A stretch of 6,065 bases of DNA from an uncultured Clostridia bacterium (GCA_947176445.1 CAMWQK010000057.1:1-6065); one strand, 5' to 3'; counted from the stretch's first letter, positions 1-5,733 are shown. Notes: generated from the sequence alone by a model not told the origin. Translations and numbers: made by a program.

Positions 1-1
1 G

Positions 2-190
2 GTCAAACAGTTCGTTGAAGCGGCAATGGACAAGTTCAAGACGATTTTCGCAAGCACGAACAAACAGTACCGTGTAATGAAAGCGCAGAACGACGCGCTC
101 CTCGCGCTCCTCGGCGAAAATCCGAAGTACGAGGAGAAGCGTAAAGCACTCGCAGAGGCGAACGAGGAGATCGAGGAAGATGACGTATAA
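2..190 (+). CDS. C-terminal end of an unknown charged helical protein (5'-truncated by window)
   Basis: An open frame enters from the left edge and stops at the TAA at 188-190, giving the last 62 residues of a protein whose start lies outside the window. The visible part is rich in Lys, Glu and Ala. It begins VKQFVEAAMDKFKTIF and ends in the very acidic tail EANEEIEEDDV. It should be mostly helical, possibly coiled coil (heptad-like LLALLGENPKYEEKRKAL), with no membrane segment. The next gene starts inside it with an 11-bp overlap, so the two are almost certainly cotranscribed and translationally coupled. That overlap and the continuous frame are the reasons for calling it coding. I do not recognise the family, and a function cannot be given from so short a piece. 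Confidence 0.7.
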   Translation, partial: VKQFVEAAMDKFKTIFASTNKQYRVMKAQNDALLALLGENPKYEEKRKALAEANEEIEEDDV

Positions 191-611
191 AACCTATAAG
201 AAACAGCGGTATCTGTATTTCTGGGGAGCGATCCTCGTATACTTCGTGCCGTACATTGTCGCCACTGCCGCGCTCCTTCCGTTCATGCGGGTAACGACGG
301 GGCAGAAGGTCGGCATCGGAATGGCGGTTGCCTTCCTCAATGCGCTCCCGTTCGTGAGCGGTATCTTCAAAGGATTTCGGGCACATTTCCCGCTCTTCAA
401 TATGACGGCGTTCGTGTTCGTCGTGCTTGCCTCGTTCTTCGTGCTTCCCCTGTTCTCGAACTATGTCTATACCTTCACGACCATTGAGCTCACGGCGGCG
501 CTCAGCAGTTTCGCTGCGTGCGTGTTGTGGGGATTGCATGTGAAGTACAAGCGTAAAGCGCAGACTGTCTCTACGGTCGTTAAGAGCGGCGTTTTGAGCA
601 AAGACGACTAA
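180..611 (+). CDS. Small four-helix membrane protein, unknown function
   Basis: A 143-aa protein with four predicted membrane helices at about residues 12-34, 43-62, 73-93 and 100-121. The N-terminus is basic (KTYKKQR) and the C-terminal tail is basic then acidic (KYKRKAQ to SKDD). By the positive-inside rule both ends should be cytoplasmic. No catalytic or transport motif is visible. The start ATG at 180 lies inside the previous gene, with GAGGAG at 164-169 and GAGGAAG directly before it as possible ribosome sites, so translation is probably coupled. The next gene follows after 10 bp. Position between a charged soluble protein and another membrane protein suggests a membrane-associated complex, but this is inference. 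A small holin-like or accessory membrane protein of a mobile element is possible and not shown. Confidence 0.75.
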   Translation: MTYKTYKKQRYLYFWGAILVYFVPYIVATAALLPFMRVTTGQKVGIGMAVAFLNALPFVSGIFKGFRAHFPLFNMTAFVFVVLASFFVLPLFSNYVYTFTTIELTAALSSFAACVLWGLHVKYKRKAQTVSTVVKSGVLSKDD

Positions 612-621
612 GGAGGGGAAT

Positions 622-1530
622 ATGGTAGAAATTGACGAAGAGATGAAGCAAGAAGAGACAGGACGAGCGAAGAACAAGTCCGACTTCCTCGACAAATCTA
701 TCGTTGTAATGATCGTCGGGCTCTTCATCGCGATCATCATCACTTTCCTCGTGGACTTCATTTTCAATCCCGAAATTGATTGGAAAGAGGTCGGCGTTGA
801 TACCGCAATCGTGTCTGCGTGCACGATTGCGATCTATCTGCTCTTGCGCTCGTATATGCAGCGTAAGGGGCGTAAAACGGACGATTGGAAAGAGGCGAAA
901 GGTCGGCTCAACGATAAAGGGAAAGAGGTATTACAAAAGGATTTCGCCCAATACATGGCAGAGTACTGCCGCGATTGGGAAGATAAGCGTCTCGACGAAG
1001 ACCGCAAGGCGATCTTGTCCGTGATTGGAATTACTCTCGAAGACTTCAAAGAAAAGTACATACAGTACAATGTAAAGGAGCTGCGAGGGAAGTATCCCGA
1101 TCTGACGAAGAGCCAACTCGATATCATCCGCACGGCGCAACGCACAAGGCGGCTGCACTACGACGAGCGATATCTCTATGTCCATGCCGAAAAACGACGC
1201 GGACGGCACGCTTCGCCGAGCAGTGGGATCTCGACCGACACGTTAAACAAGCTCACGACAGCGCGGATCATCATCACCTCGCTCTGCACGTCGCTGTTCA
1301 CTGCCTCGTTCCTGCGGGAGATCATCTTCAATTTCTCGACGGAAGCGATCGTCCGATGCGTGATTAAGATTGCGGTGATCGTGTTCTTCGGCACGCTCGG
1401 CATGATTGGCGGGTACAACTTCTCCGCAGTCAAAGAGGTGCGCGAGATGCACGCCAAGGCAGATGACCTTGAAACCTTCATTAAATGGTGTGAGAAGAAC
1501 AAGGGAACGGCAGAAGTTCCTGCCATATAA
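622..1530 (+). CDS. Membrane protein with 2TM-soluble domain-2TM layout, unknown function
   Basis: A 302-aa protein preceded by a very strong ribosome site (AGGAGGGG, 611-618, 3 nt before the ATG). Layout: acidic N-terminus (1-25), membrane helices at about 26-48 and 59-77, then a highly charged soluble domain at about 78-212 with many Lys, Arg, Asp and Glu. Two further helices follow at about 213-231 and 243-266, then a charged C-terminal tail. Both termini and the central domain are expected in the cytoplasm. The central domain contains a tyrosine- and arginine-rich stretch (RTRRLHYDERYLYVHAEKRR, about 173-192) that might bind nucleic acid or lipid head groups, but no known motif is seen. 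It is the last gene of its operon and a terminator follows 10 bp after the stop. I do not recognise the family. Confidence 0.8.
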   Translation: MVEIDEEMKQEETGRAKNKSDFLDKSIVVMIVGLFIAIIITFLVDFIFNPEIDWKEVGVDTAIVSACTIAIYLLLRSYMQRKGRKTDDWKEAKGRLNDKGKEVLQKDFAQYMAEYCRDWEDKRLDEDRKAILSVIGITLEDFKEKYIQYNVKELRGKYPDLTKSQLDIIRTAQRTRRLHYDERYLYVHAEKRRGRHASPSSGISTDTLNKLTTARIIITSLCTSLFTASFLREIIFNFSTEAIVRCVIKIAVIVFFGTLGMIGGYNFSAVKEVREMHAKADDLETFIKWCEKNKGTAEVPAI

Positions 1531-1540
1531 TATAATGTAT

Positions 1541-1573
1541 AAGCCCCGTGGAGTGTATCTACGGGGCTTTTTT
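1541..1573 (+). terminator. Intrinsic terminator of the membrane-protein operon
   Basis: A 9-bp stem AAGCCCCGT (1541-1549) pairs with ACGGGGCTT (1561-1569) around an 11-nt loop, and a run of six T follows (1568-1573). It sits 10 bp after the stop codon of the 302-aa membrane protein. The opposite strand lacks a T run after the stem, so it should act on plus-strand transcripts only. Confidence 0.9.
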
Positions 1574-1698
1574 ATTTTAATTGCTCAAAAAATTATAAAA
1601 AACGGTCGTAATTTAGTTAAAAAGAGATAAAAATTCCGTAAAATTTGTGCAATAAATGCGTCATTGTGCAGAAAAACACAATATATAGTGTTAAAAAT

Positions 1699-1734
1699 AG
1701 CAATAAGACCACAACATTGTGTGGTCTTATTGCT
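1699..1734 (-). terminator. 15-bp perfect hairpin, terminator-like for minus-strand transcripts
   Basis: AGCAATAAGACCACA (1699-1713) is perfectly repeated in inverse at 1720-1734 with a 6-nt loop. Read on the minus strand the stem is followed by TATTTTTAA, a usable U tract. Read on the plus strand it is followed by TTGGCGA, with no U tract. It therefore should stop minus-strand transcription arriving from the tRNA-Ser side or from a non-coding transcript of the 1740-1860 region. Being a perfect stem, it could instead be a remnant of a small repeat element. Confidence 0.55.
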
Positions 1735-1866
1735 TGGCGATAGATGAGCGGAATTTTCGCGCTACGAGCGAAAACGTCGTCGCTATCAACTGACAGGAAG
1801 AGTGAAAGAATACGTGTTATGCTCCTACTTCGCGCGTTGCGCTCGTGCCGCCTAATGTATGCAATT
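1735..1866. other. Non-coding, inverted-repeat-rich intergenic DNA
   Basis: No convincing reading frame with a ribosome site is seen on either strand. A nested structure is visible: TTTTCGC (1754-1760) pairs with GCGAAAA (1768-1774) around a 7-nt loop, and GATAG (1739-1743) pairs with CTATC (1783-1787) outside it. The rest is GC-rich (CTACTTCGCGCG, GCGCTCGTGCCGCC) and unlike the AT-rich DNA around it. It lies between two terminator-like hairpins on the minus strand. It could encode a small RNA, be a dispersed intergenic repeat, or be decayed sequence. No promoter was found, so I leave it unclassified. Confidence 0.35.
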
Positions 1867-1890
1867 AAAAAGCGGGGCGCGTGAACCCGC
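1867..1890 (-). terminator. Second (distal) terminator-like hairpin downstream of tRNA-Ser
   Basis: On the minus strand GCGGG (1890-1886) pairs with CCCGC (1876-1872) around a 9-nt loop, and TTTTT (1871-1867) follows immediately. It lies about 14 nt beyond the first tRNA terminator, giving tandem termination signals. The stem is short but all G-C. Confidence 0.55.
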
Positions 1891-1903
1891 CCTTCTGAGT
1901 AAC

Positions 1904-1940
1904 AAAATAGCGGATAGACATTGTGTCTATCCGCTATTTT
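1904..1940 (-). terminator. Terminator abutting tRNA-Ser
   Basis: A perfect 17-bp inverted repeat: AAAATAGCGGATAGACA (1904-1920) and its complement (1924-1940) around a 3-nt loop. On the minus strand the stem ends in ATTTTGTT, giving a short U tract. Its outermost base, 1940, is also the final A of the tRNA CCA end. Termination and 3' maturation of the tRNA are therefore packed against each other with no trailer sequence between them. Confidence 0.8.
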
Positions 1941-2031
1941 GGCGCAGAAGGCGGGATTTGAACCCGCGCTACCGTTTTCCAGTACTACTCCCTTAGCAGG
2001 GGAGCCCCTTGAGCCACTTGGGTACTTCTGC
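1940..2031 (-). tRNA. tRNA-Ser (anticodon GCU), CCA encoded
   Basis: Read on the minus strand this gives a complete class II tRNA. The acceptor stem is GCAGAAG/CTTCTGC, with discriminator G and an encoded CCA. A D arm (CCC/GGG) follows, then anticodon stem CTCCC/GGGAG with loop CTGCTAA. The anticodon GCT (plus-strand 1995-1997) reads AGC and AGU serine codons. The long variable arm has the five-pair stem TACTG/CGGTA typical of serine tRNAs, and the T arm is GCGGG-TTCAAAT-CCCGC. All helices pair fully apart from a G-U in the variable arm. It is a single-gene unit with its own promoter upstream and terminators directly downstream. Such genes are frequent integration sites, but no integrase or clear direct repeat of the 3' end is seen here. 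Confidence 0.97.
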
Positions 2032-2064
2032 ATTCTTCGGTCGGCTCGCCCCGAATACCGTTCT

Positions 2065-2093
2065 AATATACCACAAATTTGTTCGCTTGTCAA
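2065..2093 (-). promoter_or_regulatory. Promoter of tRNA-Ser
   Basis: On the minus strand: -35 TTGACA (2093-2088), 17-bp spacer, -10 TATATT (2070-2065). This is a perfect -35 box with five of six bases at -10. Transcription should start near 2058, leaving a leader of about 27 nt for RNase P to remove. The strength fits a stable RNA gene. Confidence 0.88.
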
Positions 2094-2134
2094 AGTATAT
2101 TTCCCAAATATAAAAAAATTTTTCTCACAAATTT

Positions 2135-2160
2135 TTCGTTACGTCTTGCGACGCAACGAA
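2135..2160. repeat. Imperfect palindrome over the -35 of the SGNH operon (possible operator)
   Basis: TTCGTT (2135-2140) and AACGAA (2155-2160) form the outer arms, with CGT (2142-2144) and ACG (2151-2153) as inner arms, each pair of arms separated by one unpaired base. The centre falls on the putative -35 at 2146-2151. This location suits a repressor site. It could also be a chance palindrome, or a weak hairpin followed by TTTT. Confidence 0.35.
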
Positions 2161-2174
2161 TTTTATGGTAAAAT
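2146..2174 (+). promoter_or_regulatory. Probable promoter of the SGNH hydrolase-cysteine hydrolase operon
   Basis: -35 TTGCGA (2146-2151, four of six consensus bases), 17-bp spacer, -10 TAAAAT (2169-2174, five of six). The predicted start is near 2181, giving a leader of about 50 nt before the ATG at 2232. It is arranged back to back with the tRNA-Ser promoter about 50 bp away, with an A/T-rich stretch between that could serve as an UP element for either. Confidence 0.55.
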
Positions 2175-2231
2175 ATCGCAAAACGCATCTTTTTAGGAGT
2201 TCGTGCGAGATACGTACATAAGGAGAACAAA

Positions 2232-2840
2232 ATGAAAATACTCTTTTTCGGCGATTCGATTACCGCGGGCGGGCGGGATCCGAACAATCTCGAAGACCTC
2301 GGGAACGGTTACGTCAAGATCGCTGCGGGCAAGCTGCGGCTGCTGTATCCCGATAAGGACTTGCAATTTGTCAACCGCGGCGTAGGCGGTGACCGCACGG
2401 AGCACCTCGTCGCGCGCCTGAACGAGGACGTGATCGCAGAGACGCCCGACGTCGTCATCCTGCAAATCGGGATCAACGACGCATGGCATCGCTTTATCGA
2501 CGGGACGGTCGTCTCGCCCGAGAAGTTCCGCGAGAACTATGAGCAGATCGTGACCGCCATCAAGTGTACGGGCGCAAAGCTCATCATCGTGCAGCCGTAC
2601 GTACTGAACATGGGCGACAAGGCGCGGCTCCGTCCCTTCGTCAACGAGTTCAACGCGATCATTCGCGAGATCGCAGACGAGGACGCCGACGCGTTCATCC
2701 CGATGGACGAGATCTTCACGGGGCTTGCGCGCGATACGGGCGCAGATCAGTTTGCCGAAGACGGCGTACATCCCACGCACCGCGGCTGCCGCTACATTGC
2801 CGACCGCATCATTCTCAAATTGGAGCCGTACTTAAAGTGA
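2232..2840 (+). CDS. SGNH/GDSL-family hydrolase (esterase/lipase superfamily)
   Basis: A 202-aa protein with the SGNH hydrolase blocks in order. Block I is FFGDSIT with nucleophile Ser9. Block II is NRGVGGD with Gly52 as the likely oxyanion residue. Block III is QIGIND with Asn82. Block V is EDGVHPTHRG with Asp177 and His180 completing the catalytic triad. The family hydrolyses ester bonds (acyl or acetyl groups on lipids, thioesters or carbohydrates); the substrate cannot be told from sequence. There is no signal peptide or membrane helix, so it should be cytoplasmic, and the length is normal for single-domain members. The start is supported by AAGGAG (2220-2225) 6 nt before the ATG. Its stop overlaps the GTG of the next gene, so the two are made together. 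Family assignment is firm; calling it a sugar O-acetylesterase would be a guess. Confidence 0.95.
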   Translation: MKILFFGDSITAGGRDPNNLEDLGNGYVKIAAGKLRLLYPDKDLQFVNRGVGGDRTEHLVARLNEDVIAETPDVVILQIGINDAWHRFIDGTVVSPEKFRENYEQIVTAIKCTGAKLIIVQPYVLNMGDKARLRPFVNEFNAIIREIADEDADAFIPMDEIFTGLARDTGADQFAEDGVHPTHRGCRYIADRIILKLEPYLK

Positions 2841-3349
2841 AAGAACTCTTTATCGTCATCGATATGCAGCACGATTTTATCGACGGTACGCTCGGCTCTG
2901 AGGAGCTGAAAGCAGTCGTTCCCGCAGTCAAAACAGCGATTATCGGGGCGCAGGAGCGCGGTGCGGAAATCGTCTACACGCAGGATACGCACGGCGCGGA
3001 GTACCTTAAAACGCAGGAGGGGAAAAAGCTCCCCGTCCCGCACTGTATCCGCGGAACGCACGGGTGGGAGATTTTACCCGAATTGTATCTTGCGGGCGCG
3101 CGCGTATTCGAAAAGCCGACGTTCGGGAGCACTGCGCTTGCGGAGTATGCAAGGGCGGGCGGATACGATACGTTTACGCTCGTGGGCGTGTGTACGGATA
3201 TCTGCGTCATCTCCAACGCCATGCTGTTGAAGGCATACTGCCCAGAGGCGGAAGTGCAGGTTATTTCCGCGGCATGTGCGGGAACGTCGCAGCAAAATCA
3301 TGCGGCGGCGCTGACGGCGATGGACTGTTGCCAGATCACGGTTTTATAA
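2837..3349 (+). CDS. Nicotinamidase-like cysteine hydrolase (isochorismatase superfamily)
   Basis: A 170-aa protein. The likely catalytic triad is Asp9 in FIVIDMQHDF, Lys93 in VFEKPTFGST and Cys123 in GVCTDICV. Probable metal ligands are Asp50 and His52 in TQDTH, plus His69. The PHCIRGTHGWE segment (69-78) resembles the PHCxxGTxG motif of nicotinamidases, which turn nicotinamide into nicotinic acid and ammonia for NAD salvage. Related enzymes act on other amides or on isochorismate, so the substrate is inferred. The GTG start at 2837 is preferred because the next ATG lies after the catalytic Asp. GGAG (2822-2825) sits 11 nt upstream, and the GTG overlaps the stop of the SGNH gene (GTGA). The protein is shorter than classical PncA (about 185-215 aa) but typical of compact clostridial homologues. 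It is cytoplasmic. Confidence 0.9.
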   Translation: MKELFIVIDMQHDFIDGTLGSEELKAVVPAVKTAIIGAQERGAEIVYTQDTHGAEYLKTQEGKKLPVPHCIRGTHGWEILPELYLAGARVFEKPTFGSTALAEYARAGGYDTFTLVGVCTDICVISNAMLLKAYCPEAEVQVISAACAGTSQQNHAAALTAMDCCQITVL

Positions 3350-3360
3350 TTTGTAAACAG

Positions 3361-3392
3361 AAAAAGCTCGGGTATTTTACCCGAGCTTTTTT
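3361..3392. terminator. Bidirectional terminator between convergent genes
   Basis: A 13-bp stem (3361-3373 with 3379-3391; core AGCTCGGGT/ACCCGAGCT) has a 5-nt loop, A-rich on its left flank and T-rich on its right. Either strand therefore reads as stem plus U tract. It ends the cysteine hydrolase operon (stop at 3349) and glyQS (stop at 3409) arriving from the other side. Confidence 0.93.
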
Positions 3393-3408
3393 ATTATCTT
3401 GATTTCAA

Positions 3409-4785
3409 TTAAAATACGATTTTTTCGGAGATGTACTTGACGAGTTCGTCGGCGTGCATACGCACCTGCTCCATGCTGTCGCGGTCGCGCACGGTGACCG
3501 TGCCGTCCTCGAGCGTCGTGAAGTCGATGGTGACGCAATAGGGGGTGCCGATCTCGTCCTGACGGCGGTAGCGCTTGCCGATGGATCCCGCCTCGTCATA
3601 GATGACGGGGAAGTGCTTTTTCAGCTTGTTCCAGATCTCCTTTGCAGGCTCTGCGATGTTCTTTTGCAGGGGAAGGATCGCCGCCTTGTACGCCGCGATT
3701 GCAGGGTGGAAGTGCATGACGTTGCGGACTTCGCCGTTTTCGAGCGTCTCCTCATCGTAAGCCTCGGCGAGCACGGCGAGCATTAAGCGATCCGCGCCGA
3801 TCGAATACTCGATGACGTACGGGATATATTTCTCGCCGTTCATCGGATCGACGTATGTGAGCGTCTTGCCCGAGTACTCCTGATGGCGCGAGAGGTCGTA
3901 GTCGGTGCGGTTGTGAATGCCGTTGAGCTCCGACCAGCCCATGGGGTACTCATATTGAATGTCGCACGCCGCCTTTGCGTAGTGCGCGAGCTTGTCGTGA
4001 TCGTGGAAGCGCAGGCGATCTTTATCAAACCCGAGATCGAGCAGGAACTGCATGGCGCGGTCCTTATACTGTGCGTAGTACTCGCTGTCCGTGCCCTCCT
4101 TGCAGAACCACTGGTGCTCCATCTGTTCGAACTCGATGGTGCGGAAGATGAAGTTTCCGGGGGTGATCTCGTTGCGGAACGCTTTGCCGATCTGCGCGAT
4201 GCCGAAGGGGACTTTGGCACGCGTCGTGCGCTGTACGTTGAGGAAGTTGACGAACTCGCCCTGCGCCGTCTCGGGACGGAGATAAATTTTGTTCTGGTTC
4301 TCGTCCGTGACACCACGCGAGGTCTCGAACATCAGATTGAAGGTGCGGATATTCGTCCAGTTGAACTTGCCGCAGATGGGGCAGTTGACGTGGTGCTCCT
4401 GAATATATGCTTCCATCTCCTCGTTCGTCATCACGTCGGGATTGACCTTGCCCTTGGAGTGCGCCTCAATGAGATTGTCGGCACGGTGGCGGCTCTTGCA
4501 CTCCTTGCAGTCCATCTTGGGATCGGAGAAGGAAGTGGTGTGTCCGCTCGCTTCCCACACGCGGGAGTTCATGAGGATCGCCGCGTCTACGCCGTAGGAG
4601 TTGTCGCTCTCCTGCACGAACCGCTTCCACCAGGCGCGCTTGATATTGTTCTTGATCTCCACGCCGACGGGACCGTAGTCCCAGGTGTTGCCCATGCCGC
4701 CGTAGATCTCGCTGCCGGGGAAGATGATGCCGCGCGCCTTGCACAGCGCGACGAGTTTGTCCATCGTTACCGCTCTTTTCGCCAT
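3409..4785 (-). CDS. glyQS: Glycyl-tRNA synthetase, single-chain alpha2 type (class II)
   Basis: A 458-aa enzyme that charges tRNA-Gly with glycine using ATP in the cytoplasm. Class II signatures are clear. The motif 1 region is PGSEIYGGMGNTWDYGP (23-39). A four-cysteine zinc-binding insertion has Cys93, Cys96, Cys135 and Cys138. RPETAQG (170-176) contributes to the active site. Motif 2 is FRNEI...FRTIEFEQME (203-223, Arg204). WSELNGIHNRTDYDL (284-298) is the conserved glycine-pocket region. Motif 3 is IGADRLMLA (329-337, Arg333). The anticodon-binding domain runs from about 357 to 455. Length matches other bacterial alpha2 enzymes of about 460 aa. I choose ATG at 4785, with AAGGAC just upstream, over an in-frame TTG at 4806 that has no ribosome site. 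It lies downstream of the PAP2 gene on the same strand, 99 bp away, with its own promoter and a bidirectional terminator at its end. Confidence 0.97.
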   Translation of the reverse strand: MAKRAVTMDKLVALCKARGIIFPGSEIYGGMGNTWDYGPVGVEIKNNIKRAWWKRFVQESDNSYGVDAAILMNSRVWEASGHTTSFSDPKMDCKECKSRHRADNLIEAHSKGKVNPDVMTNEEMEAYIQEHHVNCPICGKFNWTNIRTFNLMFETSRGVTDENQNKIYLRPETAQGEFVNFLNVQRTTRAKVPFGIAQIGKAFRNEITPGNFIFRTIEFEQMEHQWFCKEGTDSEYYAQYKDRAMQFLLDLGFDKDRLRFHDHDKLAHYAKAACDIQYEYPMGWSELNGIHNRTDYDLSRHQEYSGKTLTYVDPMNGEKYIPYVIEYSIGADRLMLAVLAEAYDEETLENGEVRNVMHFHPAIAAYKAAILPLQKNIAEPAKEIWNKLKKHFPVIYDEAGSIGKRYRRQDEIGTPYCVTIDFTTLEDGTVTVRDRDSMEQVRMHADELVKYISEKIVF

Positions 4786-4794
4786 GATTGTAAT

Positions 4795-4800
4795 GTCCTT
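4795..4800 (-). promoter_or_regulatory. Ribosome binding site deciding the glyQS start
   Basis: AAGGAC on the minus strand lies 9 nt before the ATG at 4785. The alternative upstream TTG at 4806 has only AT-rich sequence before it, so this site fixes the start and shortens the protein by seven residues. Confidence 0.75.
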
Positions 4801-4824
4801 ATCCAAATAAAAATTTTCTTTTTT

Positions 4825-4853
4825 ATGGTAGCATTTTGCGCGGCGTTCGTCAA
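4825..4853 (-). promoter_or_regulatory. glyQS promoter with extended -10
   Basis: On the minus strand: -35 TTGACG (4853-4848), 17-bp spacer, -10 TACCAT (4830-4825) preceded by TGC, an extended -10 TGn element. The predicted start is near 4818, about 33 nt before the ATG. No T-box antiterminator can fit in so short a leader. Read-through from the PAP2 gene upstream may add transcript, as no terminator with a U tract separates them. Confidence 0.65.
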
Positions 4854-4884
4854 GCGTTCGCGGGCGCGCAAATCAAATTCCCGC

Positions 4885-5718
4885 CTATATTTTTAACAGG
4901 TAGAACACGATGCGGGCGGCGGGAAGCGCCGCAAGCGCGATGAGGAAGTAGAGGAAAATGGTAGCCGCTGCGGGCAGGAAGAGGGTGAACGCGAACACGC
5001 ACCCTGCGAGCACCCCGCCGACGGGGATACGGAGAAATTTTTTCGGGAAGGAAGCCTTCGACCTCGGAATATATTTGCAGAAGGGAAGAGACGCCGCAAG
5101 CCCGACGAACAGTCCGCCGTACTTCAAGTAACTGCCCGCTGTGCCGCACATGGCGGGAATGAGCGCGAGAATTGCAAGTGCGAACAGCACATAGGGCAAA
5201 ACTTTGGGGAACTTTTCCGAAAGAATTGCAACAATCAGGGCGGAGAGGAAGCCGAGGCACAGTCCCGTCAACACGTCGGTGGGGTAGTGTACGCCGAGGT
5301 AGAGGCGGGAGAGCGCGACGAGCACGCAGAACAGTCCGCAAAGGAGATATGTCTTTTTCTGTTTCTTTTCAAGTCCGTAGGAAAAGAGCAGGCTCGAAAG
5401 GGACTGGGAGTGTCCGCTCGGGAAGGATTCGCAGGGTTTTAAGTCCATCGTCGAGACGAGCGCGCCGTCGATCTCCACGCGCGAGACGACGCCCGCAATA
5501 AAGGGGCGCGGGCGCGCCACCGCAACTTTGAGAAAGCTGTTGAGTGCAACGGAGAAGAGGACGGTGAGGGGAATGCGGTCGTCATCAAAGAGCCACAGTG
5601 CGACGACTGCGCAAGCCGCCACGAACAGGCCCTCCCCGAAAAATGAGAGGACGGAGCAGATCACCGTCAGAAAGGAGCAACGAATGCTTTCGAAAAATTC
5701 AAGTACTGCGATATCCAT
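4885..5718 (-). CDS. PAP2-family membrane phosphatase
   Basis: A 277-aa integral membrane protein with the three signature motifs of the type 2 phosphatidic acid phosphatase superfamily: K-x6-RP (Lys64 to Arg71-Pro72), PSGH (100-103, His103 the expected acid/base) and SR-x5-H-x3-D (Ser137-Arg138, nucleophile His144, Asp148). Helices flank the motifs, and a C-terminal extension from about residue 150 adds roughly five more hydrophobic segments, more than a minimal PAP2 protein. Members remove phosphate from phosphatidic acid, phosphatidylglycerophosphate or undecaprenyl pyrophosphate. The long form and the neighbours do not settle which. I prefer ATG at 5718 over an in-frame TTG at 5724. Neither has a Shine-Dalgarno site, and the promoter position predicts a leaderless message. 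It is followed by glyQS on the same strand. Confidence 0.93.
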   Translation of the reverse strand: MDIAVLEFFESIRCSFLTVICSVLSFFGEGLFVAACAVVALWLFDDDRIPLTVLFSVALNSFLKVAVARPRPFIAGVVSRVEIDGALVSTMDLKPCESFPSGHSQSLSSLLFSYGLEKKQKKTYLLCGLFCVLVALSRLYLGVHYPTDVLTGLCLGFLSALIVAILSEKFPKVLPYVLFALAILALIPAMCGTAGSYLKYGGLFVGLAASLPFCKYIPRSKASFPKKFLRIPVGGVLAGCVFAFTLFLPAAATIFLYFLIALAALPAARIVFYLLKI

Positions 5719-5724
5719 AACCAA

Positions 5725-5733
5725 ATTATATCA
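5725..5733 (-). promoter_or_regulatory. Extended -10 promoter of PAP2 gene, predicted leaderless transcript
   Basis: On the minus strand TGATATAAT is an extended -10 with a perfect TATAAT (5730-5725). No -35 match is seen at the proper spacing (GGGCAT at 5753-5748). Counting 7 nt from the last T puts the first transcribed base at 5718, the A of the PAP2 ATG. No ribosome site lies before that ATG. Confidence 0.55.

Noticed and set aside
36..824. 262-aa open frame on the minus strand
   Set aside because: It is antisense to three tightly packed plus-strand genes with good ribosome sites, and its translation is low-complexity Arg/Glu/His.
1872..1897. Possible tRNA fragment or attachment-site remnant
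   Set aside because: GCGGGTTCA is shared with the tRNA T arm, but identity stops after 9 nt and the sequence is explained as a terminator stem; no integrase is visible.
1617..2093. 158-aa open frame on the minus strand
   Set aside because: It reads straight through the tRNA-Ser gene and three hairpins, so it is not coding.
2564..2836. N-terminal extension of the cysteine hydrolase from an upstream ATG
   Set aside because: The extension lies inside the SGNH gene in another frame and is Arg-rich nonsense; the family fold begins at the GTG at 2837.
4854..4884. GC-rich stem after the PAP2 stop as a terminator
   Set aside because: GCGGG and CCCGC can pair on the minus strand, but no U tract follows, so termination between PAP2 and glyQS is not supported.
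3883..4896. 337-aa open frame on the plus strand
   Set aside because: It lies antisense to glyQS over almost its whole length, has repetitive Val/Ala/Leu composition typical of a reverse frame of a GC-rich gene, and has no ribosome site.
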